The notes below the pieces were generated by a model. The model did no database searches. It had not been told where the DNA came from and saw only the letters and a list, made by a program, of their open reading frames with translations. DNA of 6,265 nucleotides, taken from JBBIND01 sp037444075 (lineage in GTDB: Bacteria > Acidobacteriota > Terriglobia > Bryobacterales > Bryobacteraceae). The translations under genes and the position numbers were made by a program. The stretch lies in contig JBBIND010000112.1 of the NCBI GenBank assembly GCA_037444075.1, positions 1-6,265 of the forward strand. Direction: 5' to 3'. Each line of letters opens with the position of its first letter. Position 1 is the first letter of the stretch. Of the stretch, positions 1-5,263 are shown piece after piece.

Positions 1-209
1 GTGCCATTTCCACTCTTTCCAGTGACGCCAACTACATCCGTCAACGGATGGGTATGCACGTCCGCCGCTGCACCGAGTTTCTGGCGTGCACCCGCCGCAC
101 TATTCGCACCTGTTCCACCTTGCCCGACACCGACGACCGTCTGCGCGATGCCGGCAACACTCCCCCACCAGAGCGCCGCTGCAAGACAGATCCACTGTCT
201 CTCTTTCAT
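1..209 (-). CDS. Secreted protein with phage tail-fibre-like repeat motif (5' part only)
   Basis: Reading the minus strand from the ATG at 209-207 gives 69 codons open to the window edge; the C-terminus lies outside. Residues 1-22 look like a Sec signal peptide: basic MKER start, hydrophobic core (WICLAAALWWGSVAG), likely cleavage after the GIA just before QT. The mature part starts with GVGQGGTGANSAAGARQKLG, followed by AAADVHTHPLTDVVG and GKSGNGT. GGTGA..AA.AR..LGAA followed by HTHPL.D is the pattern of repeats in phage tail fibres and fibre-like surface proteins. Because there is a signal peptide, I infer a secreted or cell-surface fibrous protein rather than a phage structural gene. An SD (AGGAG) sits 9 nt upstream, supporting this start. 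The exact role is unknown and the domain content beyond residue 69 cannot be seen. Confidence 0.72.
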   Translation of the reverse strand, partial: MKERQWICLAAALWWGSVAGIAQTVVGVGQGGTGANSAAGARQKLGAAADVHTHPLTDVVGVTGKSGNG

Positions 210-218
210 CCCTTGTCT

Positions 219-223
219 CTCCT
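219..223 (-). promoter_or_regulatory. Ribosome binding site (AGGAG) for the fibre-like secreted protein
   Basis: On the minus strand AGGAG, extended to AGGAGAG, lies 9 nt before the ATG at 209. Together with the signal peptide directly after that ATG it fixes the start of an open frame that runs off the window edge. Confidence 0.65.
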
Positions 224-317
224 AACTCGAGATTTGTGAAGCGGACGCACTTGCCAGCTTCAATCCGAGTGTCTGGGAGTTACCCTGCCCCAGCGAACCA
301 TCAGTTTTGGTAAGTCA

Positions 318-346
318 TTGAAAAAACATGAGAAATAATTTATAAA
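318..346 (+). promoter_or_regulatory. Predicted sigma70-type promoter P1, distal to tRNA-Asp
   Basis: TTGAAA (318-323) and TATAAA (341-346) are separated by exactly 17 nt; each hexamer matches consensus at 5 of 6 positions. The spacer is AT-rich. The expected start is near 353, after a GC-rich discriminator (ATCGCG) like those of stringently controlled promoters. The only recognisable gene downstream is the tRNA about 200 nt away, so it drives either a long tRNA precursor or a separate small RNA. Inferred from sequence alone. Confidence 0.55.
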
Positions 347-376
347 ATCGCGTCACGCACCTGATTTGCACCAATT

Positions 377-453
377 GGCACCGTGGGCTGCTCCGAGTGA
401 CCGCCAACCATAACCAACTCGAGGAAGTCCGACCCACCTCGCGGTACCGTGCC
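377..453 (+). ncRNA. Possible structured leader or small RNA downstream of P1
   Basis: Three helices nest in order: GGCAC (377-381) with GTGCC (449-453), GTGGG (383-387) with CCCAC (433-437), and CTC-C-GAGT (391-398, one bulged C) with ACTCGAG (417-423), closing an 18-nt loop. All lie within the transcript expected from the promoter at 318-346. Individual 5-bp pairings are common by chance in GC-rich DNA, so only the nesting is suggestive. It matches no RNA family I can name. The words around 421-431 resemble the RNase P 'GAGGAA.GTCCG' element, but the remaining conserved parts are absent. Confidence 0.25.
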
Positions 454-500
454 GCTGTAATCAACGGGCACCCGTCTCCGCGCCGCACAAAGACTAATGC

Positions 501-529
501 TTGGCAAACGCGGGCCGCCGTGCTACCTT
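501..529 (+). promoter_or_regulatory. Predicted promoter P2 for tRNA-Asp
   Basis: TTGGCA (501-506, 5 of 6 to TTGACA), a 17-nt spacer, and an extended -10 element TGC-TACCTT (521-529). The -10 hexamer itself is weak (3 of 6), but the TGn extension compensates. The predicted start is near 536, about 17 nt before the mature tRNA 5' end, a usual distance for a tRNA gene. Confidence 0.45.
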
Positions 530-552
530 GAAAGGGTTGTACCTGTGATTGC

Positions 553-629
<77 letters not shown>

Positions 630-644
630 TTCCCTTCTGATTCA

Positions 645-675
645 GGTTCCTCATTCTGCTCCTGCCAATGGAACC
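645..675 (+). terminator. Weak possible terminator hairpin after tRNA-Asp
   Basis: GGTTCC (645-650) and GGAACC (670-675) form a perfect 6-bp inverted repeat. It can be extended by ATT (653-655) with AAT (667-669) across a 2-nt bulge, leaving an 11-nt loop. The following tract (676-689) is pyrimidine-rich (TCTTCTCCTTCT) rather than a clean T run, so it may be a processing or pausing signal instead of a true intrinsic terminator. Confidence 0.3.
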
Positions 676-912
676 CGTCTTCTCCTTCTACTGTCCTTAA
701 GCAAACGCTGTCTCCCCTCCCCCAGTTCTTTCCCCGAAGTGTGTTGGCTGCGCGGCCACCCTCCGCGCCGATATCCCCACCACTGCTCGTGATAGAGTGA
801 TCCTGTTGTGCATTCAGTCCTGAGCGGCTAACCGCCGGGCAGGCTGCGGCCGCGAGCGCCGGTAGATCGCCGCCTGTTGCCTGCTCGAAAGACAGCCGCA
901 GGACGCTCGACT

Positions 913-920
913 GGAGAGGG
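913..920 (+). promoter_or_regulatory. Ribosome binding site deciding the permease start
   Basis: GGAGAGGG ends 10 nt before the ATG at 931. It favours that ATG over the in-frame TTG at 877, which would add 18 hydrophilic residues that do not fit this permease family. Confidence 0.7.
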
Positions 921-930
921 TAGCGACCAC

Positions 931-1977
931 ATGATACTCCCCACCACTTATCTGTCAGCCCTGCTGCTGATCTTCTTCACCATGCTCTGTTGGGGATCCT
1001 GGGCCAACACGCTCAAGCTGGCCGGCAAGCAATGGCGCTTCGAGCTGTACTACTTTGACTACGCTTTCGGCGTGCTGCTCACTGCTGTTGTGGCGGCATT
1101 CACGTTCGGCAGCCTGGGCGACGGGATCAACTTCCTGGACAACCTGATGATCACCGGATACCGGCAGATAGCCTATGGCTTCCTGGCGGGCGTGGTGTTC
1201 AACCTGGCGAACCTGCTGCTGGTGGCGGCCATCGCTGTGGCCGGTCTGGCTGTTGCGTTCCCGATCGGCATCGGCCTGGCTCTGGTGGTGGGCGTGGTTT
1301 GGAGCTACTCCTTGAACCCGCAGGGCAACCCGGTGCTGCTGTTTGCCGGAGCGGCCCTGGTGTTGGGCGCCATCGTCGTGGACGCGGTGGCTTATCGCTC
1401 GCACGCTGCCGCCGGGCGGCGCGCTGAGCAGCCCGCCGGGAAAAAGGCCGCGGCCCAGCGTAAGAGTGGGGCCAAAGGGATCATCCTGAGCCTGGCCTGT
1501 GGCCTGCTGATGGGTTCCTTCTACCCGCTGGTGGAGATGAGCAAAGCCGGCGAACTGGGCCTCGGACCCTATGCTGTTGGGTTTGTGTTCGCGTTGGGCG
1601 TCTTCCTTTCAACCTTCCCCTTCAACCTCGTCTTCATGAACGTGCCGGTGGAAGGGCCGCCCTTGCGCTTCATCGAGTATTTTCGTGGCAAGATCCCCGC
1701 GCATTTGCTCGGCATCGCCGGCGGAGTAATCTGGTGCGCGGGAACGCTGGCCAATTTCGCCGCAGCCAGCGCGCCGCAGGAGGTACAGGTGGGGCCGGCC
1801 ATCAGTTACGCCGTCGGGCAGGGAGCGACCATGGTGAGCGCGCTGTGGGGTGTGCTGCTTTGGAAGGAATTTAAGGGAGCGAGCGGCGGCGTGACGGCCC
1901 TTCTGCTCCTGATGTTCGTGCTATTTGTGGCCGGACTCGGCCTGATTTCAGTCGCGCCGTTGTACGCAGGGCGTTAG
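931..1977 (+). CDS. 10-TM DMT-superfamily permease, ureide-permease/GRP-like
   Basis: 348 aa from the ATG at 931, preceded by a good ribosome binding site. About ten hydrophobic segments are visible (approx. 7-25, 42-60, 80-101, 103-125, 133-154, 183-201, 212-236, 256-280, 288-311, 320-343). A Lys/Arg-rich hydrophilic loop (155-182) splits them 5+5, as expected for the inverted duplication of drug/metabolite transporters. Family-like motifs are CWGSWANT (20-27), WRFELYYFDY (35-44), ISYAVGQGATM (291-301) and WKEFKG (311-316). These recall the bacterial branch near plant ureide permeases and GRP sugar porters, often annotated 'multidrug DMT transporter' or 'GRP sugar transporter'. It should act in the inner membrane as a secondary transporter. 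The substrate cannot be told from sequence, and no catabolic gene sits next to it. The gene ends tail-to-tail with alaX. Confidence 0.88.
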   Translation: MILPTTYLSALLLIFFTMLCWGSWANTLKLAGKQWRFELYYFDYAFGVLLTAVVAAFTFGSLGDGINFLDNLMITGYRQIAYGFLAGVVFNLANLLLVAAIAVAGLAVAFPIGIGLALVVGVVWSYSLNPQGNPVLLFAGAALVLGAIVVDAVAYRSHAAAGRRAEQPAGKKAAAQRKSGAKGIILSLACGLLMGSFYPLVEMSKAGELGLGPYAVGFVFALGVFLSTFPFNLVFMNVPVEGPPLRFIEYFRGKIPAHLLGIAGGVIWCAGTLANFAAASAPQEVQVGPAISYAVGQGATMVSALWGVLLWKEFKGASGGVTALLLLMFVLFVAGLGLISVAPLYAGR

Positions 1978-3149
1978 CCCAGCCGGTCTTTCAGATCGGA
2001 CCAGAATTGCTCCAGCACGTCTGCCGATGGCAGGCTCCCCTGAGCGATGCGGGCGTTGCCGCCGCCGCGTCCGGCGTACTTGTCGAGCATTTCCTTCATC
2101 CAGGCGCCGGCATTGACGCCCGCGTCAGGGGAGACCGCCAACAACACCGCGTGGGGTGATTCCAGCGCCACGGCATAGCATGCCTGCGGCCCTTCGGTGA
2201 AACTCTGCGCCTCTGCTCGCAGTTCCTCGTCCAGAGCGCCCTCCGCCAGGCGCCGAAAGCTGCAACGCCTGCCGTCAGCGCCTGCGGGAGTGGCAGCGTA
2301 CAGTTCCCGCCCCCGCGCCTGCGCCAGTTCTGCCGCCAGACGCCGCCTGGCTTTTTCGCTGTCCTGTAGTTTGGCCAGCTGCGCGCTCACTAAAGCGGGC
2401 GTCTCCTCGGCCTGCGCCGAAAACAACCGCGCGACTTCCGTGAGCGTTTCAAAGTCTCGGCGCGCCGCGCGGAGCGCCCGCATGCCGCACAGGAACTCCA
2501 GCCGCACGTTGCCGCGCACTTTCTCCGTCCCGCGTAGAAGCACGGGTCCGATCTCGCCGGTGGAGCGCACGTGCGTGCCGCCGCAGGCGCTGTGGTCCAG
2601 CCCTTCAATGGTGACCACACGAATGCTGCCTTCCCGTTCAGCGGGCCTGCGCAGATTCGAGACCTGCGAAGAATCAGCCATCACTGCCCGCACGGGACGG
2701 TTCTCGGCAGCCAGCCGGTTCACCTGTTCTTCTACGAGGCGCAACTGCTCCGGCTCCACGGAGAGCGCCGTAAGGTCAATCGTGGAACTCTGGTGCCCCA
2801 TGTGAAAACTGACGGTGGAGATGCCATGCTCGAGCTCCAGCACGGCCGACAACAGGTGCTGTCCGGTGTGCTGTTGCATGTGGTCGAAGCGCCGCTCCCA
2901 GTCAATCTGGCCTTTGACTTCGGTAGCGTCCACGGGAGCCGCCATCAGGTGGACAATTCTGTCGCCTTCCTCTACGGCGCCGGTCACTTCCACGCCTTCG
3001 ATCCAGCCCCCGTCCGCGGGCTGTCCGCCGGATTCGGGATAGAAGGCTGTGGCACTCAGGCAGAGGCGGCGTCCGTCTTCACTGCGCTCGACCACGCGCG
3101 CTTCAAAACCTGTCAGGTAGCTGTCGTCGTAATAGAGCCTTTCCGTCAT
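1974..3149 (-). CDS. alaX: Alanyl-tRNA editing protein, AlaX type with DHHA1 domain
   Basis: 391 aa from the ATG at 3149-3147. AlaX proteins are free-standing relatives of the alanyl-tRNA synthetase editing domain; they hydrolyse Ser- (and Gly-) tRNA-Ala in the cytoplasm. Visible parts: the N-terminal beta-barrel half with FYPESGGQPADGG (36-48), zinc-site motif HTGQH (94-98), and the second zinc-site motif in DHSACGGTH (185-193). All four expected ligands (H94, H98, C189, H193) are present. A helical, probably coiled-coil stretch (about 260-300) follows. The C-terminal DHHA1-like domain contains the glycine-rich GRGGGN (360-365), making this the long AlaX form. No aminoacylation core is present, so it is not a synthetase. 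The start overlaps the upstream stop as ATGA and has no clear SD, implying coupled translation. A longer frame open to 3362 is only the antisense-strand overlap with the upstream gene. Confidence 0.92.
   Translation of the reverse strand: MTERLYYDDSYLTGFEARVVERSEDGRRLCLSATAFYPESGGQPADGGWIEGVEVTGAVEEGDRIVHLMAAPVDATEVKGQIDWERRFDHMQQHTGQHLLSAVLELEHGISTVSFHMGHQSSTIDLTALSVEPEQLRLVEEQVNRLAAENRPVRAVMADSSQVSNLRRPAEREGSIRVVTIEGLDHSACGGTHVRSTGEIGPVLLRGTEKVRGNVRLEFLCGMRALRAARRDFETLTEVARLFSAQAEETPALVSAQLAKLQDSEKARRRLAAELAQARGRELYAATPAGADGRRCSFRRLAEGALDEELRAEAQSFTEGPQACYAVALESPHAVLLAVSPDAGVNAGAWMKEMLDKYAGRGGGNARIAQGSLPSADVLEQFWSDLKDRLG
3146..3149 (-). promoter_or_regulatory. ATGA stop/start overlap coupling the secreted protein to alaX
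   Basis: On the minus strand the sequence is ATGA: ATG (3149-3147) starts alaX and TGA (3148-3146) ends the upstream gene. The bases before it (TCGCCATCGA) contain no purine-rich SD, so alaX translation probably depends on ribosomes terminating at this TGA and re-initiating. Confidence 0.8.
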
Positions 3150-4879
3150 TCGATGGCGATCTGAACCCGGTTGCTGGAGGTGCCGTTGCTCTCCACCAGC
3201 ATGACAACCTGGTTGCCCCGTCGAGTTTCCTCGGGCACGATGACGTTGATTTGGTAAAGCCCCACAAAGCCCGGCGTCAAGCCCACGAACAACGGGTCTA
3301 CCGCCACGCCGGAAGAAATGGAACTGGCTCCAAACAGGACTTTGGGCAGCGGCAGAACCCAACCAAGCGGGTCGATTGGCGCTGCTACGCCGCTTTCCAC
3401 CGGCGGAGTGGTCTGGCCGAACCCGATGGCGTAAATCACCAGAGCCTCACCCCGGCGGGCCGGGCGGCTGGGAATCCCTGCTGTGGACGGAATCGGAAAC
3501 GTGCCGTCAGGATTGACAATAATGCCGTAGTCGCCGATACCCAACCTCAGAATGCGCGGCGCCATATTCGCGATGCGGACGGAAACCGTGTTCCCGCGCT
3601 GCCCCTGCCTCTCCACGCGCACCCGGGCATCGCCGGCGGGCGTGTCATAGGGAACCTGGAAATTCACCTGCCCGTAGGAAGTGAAATACAGCGGGGCAGG
3701 CCGGTCATTGACGAAGACGCGCGTGCCCCCAATCTCCGTGGGCAGAGGCAGACCCGGCGCCCCGGCGGGTTCCCCGTAGGAAAATTGTTCGCCGAATACC
3801 GCCGCGATGGTTCCGCGCGCGAGCACGTCGCCGGCTTCGAAAGTGGCGTTGTTCACTACGCCCTGAAAGGCCGCCAATGGCGCTGACTGCGCGACGACTT
3901 CCAGCCGCACCGGCACTACCACCGTGTTGTTGACGGCGTTCGTAACCACCGTAACCGAGCCTTCATGGAAGCCCGGAGACAATCCAGCGGCATCCGCCCG
4001 GACGCTGACCACATCAAAGCCCGCCACCCTCTCCGCGGACAGCCAGTTGCCTCCGGCGGCCGTGGACTGAACGCCGGTGATGTTCAGCGTTCCCAAACCA
4101 CGGTTTGTCACGGCCAGGTTGCGAACGTGGCGCGGAGTGTTTTGCGCTATCCGGAACTCGAGCGATGTCTCGCTGACGCGCGCGATGGGCTGCGATGTGA
4201 CGCGCAACGCCACCGGCACGGTCTTGTTGTCGGCGGGGAGTGATGACCCGCTCACCGCCACTGAACCGTTGTACGTTCCCTCGCCCATGCCTGGCTGATG
4301 AACAGCCCGGATGCGGTAGGGCAGCACAAAGCGGAAACTGCCCCCTCCGTCAAGGGACACCGAAAGCCAGTTTCCGCCCGTTTGCGTGGTGGCGGCGCCG
4401 CTGATCAGGTTGTTCGTGGTGAACACGGCATCGTCGGAGGAGCCGTTGGGCGCCACCAGCAGTTCCACCCGGTCCGGGACGCTGCCGCCGACGCTGGCGA
4501 TCACGGCAATCGTCTGCGGCGCATCCTGTGCGTTCGGGTCTCGCACCGTGACCATGCCTGAATGCTGCCCGCGGGCGAGCGAAGCAGTTTGCAGCCCTAT
4601 GTTCAGCGGCAGGCAGGAACCGGGACGCGAGGAGCAAGCCCGCGCCGCGCCGGCCGAAGCGGTAATCCAGGCCGCCGAAGCGGAAACCGACAGGTTCAAC
4701 GACCCGTCACCCTCGTTGTACGCCTCCACCACTTGCGCGGGACCGTTTGCACCCGCTGCTATGGACACCGGACCCACAACGGTATTGGTAAGTCGTAATT
4801 TGGGCGCAGCCTCGGCGGGCATGCACACTAAGATTGCCAGCGTCCCCAGCCAGAGGGACCGGAAATGACCTAAACCCAT
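3146..4879 (-). CDS. Secreted Ig/BACON-like repeat protein with TIGR03437 C-terminal domain
   Basis: 577 aa. Residues 1-24 form a signal peptide (hydrophobic core LWLGTLAILVCM, AxA-type cleavage at AEA), so the protein is exported. Residues ~27-335 hold three Ig-like, BACON-type repeats, marked by AWITAS (70-75), NWLSVS (170-175) and NWLSAE (278-283), each ending in a beta-rich VTV/VPV segment. Residues ~340-577 match the TIGR03437 'Solibacter' C-terminal domain: GVVNNATF, GTIAAVFGEQF, GQVNFQVP (403-410), YAIGFGQTTPP and YQINVIVP (542-549). The domain's function is not established. No enzymatic domain is present, so a cell-surface binding or adhesive role is an inference. The start codon lies inside the last codons of nuoA (10-nt overlap, other frame), and the stop codon overlaps the alaX start. 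Confidence 0.9.
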   Translation of the reverse strand: MGLGHFRSLWLGTLAILVCMPAEAAPKLRLTNTVVGPVSIAAGANGPAQVVEAYNEGDGSLNLSVSASAAWITASAGAARACSSRPGSCLPLNIGLQTASLARGQHSGMVTVRDPNAQDAPQTIAVIASVGGSVPDRVELLVAPNGSSDDAVFTTNNLISGAATTQTGGNWLSVSLDGGGSFRFVLPYRIRAVHQPGMGEGTYNGSVAVSGSSLPADNKTVPVALRVTSQPIARVSETSLEFRIAQNTPRHVRNLAVTNRGLGTLNITGVQSTAAGGNWLSAERVAGFDVVSVRADAAGLSPGFHEGSVTVVTNAVNNTVVVPVRLEVVAQSAPLAAFQGVVNNATFEAGDVLARGTIAAVFGEQFSYGEPAGAPGLPLPTEIGGTRVFVNDRPAPLYFTSYGQVNFQVPYDTPAGDARVRVERQGQRGNTVSVRIANMAPRILRLGIGDYGIIVNPDGTFPIPSTAGIPSRPARRGEALVIYAIGFGQTTPPVESGVAAPIDPLGWVLPLPKVLFGASSISSGVAVDPLFVGLTPGFVGLYQINVIVPEETRRGNQVVMLVESNGTSSNRVQIAIE

Positions 4880-5226
4880 TCGAAAGCGCCTTTTTTGTAA
4901 GCCCAGAAGTAGCCAACCAGGAGAATGACCAGGAAGACGGCCACCTCAGCCACTCCAAACCAGCCCAGCACTTGATAACGGACCGCCCAGGGAAACAGGA
5001 AAACAGTCTCCACCTCGAAGATGACAAAGAGGATGGCGATCACGTAGAAGCGCACCGAGTAACGCGCGCGCGCATTGGATGCCGCCTTGATGCCGCATTC
5101 GTAGGCTTCCAGTTTTGTCTGCGACGGAGCCGCGGGCCGGATCAGGCGGAACACCGCCAGCACCACAATCGGAAAGAGCAAAGCAGCTATCAGGAAAATG
5201 AAGATTGGAAGATATCCTTCCGGCAT
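4870..5226 (-). CDS. nuoA: NADH-quinone oxidoreductase subunit A
   Basis: 118 aa, the normal length for NuoA/ND3, a small membrane subunit of respiratory complex I at the junction of the peripheral and membrane arms. Three TM helices (approx. 8-26, 60-80, 90-110) are visible. The first loop carries KLEAYECG (38-45), with the Cys whose exposure tracks the active/deactive state in mitochondrial ND3. Helix 2 carries RFYVIAILFVIFEVETVFLF (59-78), with the acidic pair E71/E73; the first is more often Asp (FDVE), a conservative change. Start chosen at the ATG 5226-5224 because MPEGYLP is a typical NuoA N-terminus; an in-frame extension upstream is not hydrophobic or family-like. Neither nuoB nor any other complex I gene lies beside it, so here it is detached from the usual nuo cluster. 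The end overlaps the next gene by 10 nt. Confidence 0.95.
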   Translation of the reverse strand: MPEGYLPIFIFLIAALLFPIVVLAVFRLIRPAAPSQTKLEAYECGIKAASNARARYSVRFYVIAILFVIFEVETVFLFPWAVRYQVLGWFGVAEVAVFLVILLVGYFWAYKKGAFEWV

Positions 5227-5241
5227 CGCCTCAATATACCA
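5227..5241 (-). promoter_or_regulatory. Extended -10 promoter and short-spaced GAGG directly before nuoA
   Basis: On the minus strand TGG-TATATT (5241-5233) is an extended -10 with 5 of 6 matches; no -35 is recognisable at 17 nt. Only six bases (GAGGCG) separate it from the nuoA ATG, which would place the transcription start on or next to the A of ATG, giving a leaderless mRNA. The GAGG in those six bases is just 2 nt from the ATG, too close for an efficient SD on a longer transcript. It lies in the 37-nt gap after the hydrolase stop. Confidence 0.4.
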
Positions 5242-5263
5242 CGCCGATTTTGCGGTCTTCCAG

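Larger units (their letters stand above)
210..552. other. Non-coding region between the secreted-protein start and tRNA-Asp
   Basis: No credible ORF was found on either strand in these 343 nt. The stretch holds the 5' leader of the minus-strand secreted gene, an AT-rich island (about 316-348) that stands out against GC-rich surroundings, a good plus-strand promoter in that island, a segment able to form nested helices (377-453), and a second promoter directly before the tRNA. I found no convincing minus-strand promoter for the secreted gene: the AT-rich island read on the minus strand gives -10-like words but no -35 at suitable spacing. Confidence 0.6.
630..930. other. Non-coding spacer between tRNA-Asp and the permease gene
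   Basis: These 301 nt hold the weak hairpin described above, a pyrimidine-rich tract on the plus strand (about 676-740), a small GC hairpin (GCGG 824-827, loop CTAA, CCGC 832-835), and the ribosome binding site of the permease. I saw no promoter with both hexamers well placed; the best remnant is an extended -10-like TGA-TAGAGT at 790-798 without a -35. The frame open across the tRNA and into this spacer (568-792) is not a gene. Confidence 0.55.

Noticed and set aside
1..313. Plus-strand frames at 1-225, 48-239 and 86-313
   Set aside because: They are antisense to the signal-peptide-bearing minus-strand gene, have no SD, and their peptides are Pro/Thr/Cys-rich without family resemblance.
371..391. 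TTGGCAC...CTGCT resembling a sigma54 -24/-12 promoter on the plus strand
   Set aside because: The distance between the GG of the -24 element and a GC of the -12 element is off by one or more bases, and the -12 element itself is mismatched.
224..423. AACTCGAG occurring at 224-231 and 416-423 as a direct repeat
   Set aside because: Only 8 bases, not supported by flanking similarity; chance is enough.
421..431. GAGGAAGTCCG resembling the conserved start of RNase P RNA
   Set aside because: The remaining conserved RNase P elements are missing and the tRNA begins about 120 nt later, far too short for that RNA.
464..475. ACGGGCACCCGT inverted repeat as a terminator of a small RNA
   Set aside because: Only a 4-bp stem is sterically possible and no T run follows.
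694..813. Minus-strand 39-codon ORF starting at the ATG 813-811 with an AGGA four nt upstream
   Set aside because: The peptide has no recognisable feature and is Gly/Arg/Ala-rich as expected of random GC-rich DNA; no conservation evidence available.
877..930. Upstream TTG start adding 18 residues to the permease
   Set aside because: The extension is hydrophilic and unlike the family N-terminus, and the good ribosome binding site (913-920) serves the ATG at 931.
1985..2002. GGTC...GACC inverted repeat near the convergent stops as a terminator
   Set aside because: Stem of only 4 bp, no T tract on either strand, and it lies inside alaX.
2197..3164. Long plus-strand frames (about 200 codons each) opposite alaX
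   Set aside because: High GC in third codon positions keeps antisense frames open; the products are Arg/Ser-rich and the opposite strand encodes a well-recognised enzyme.
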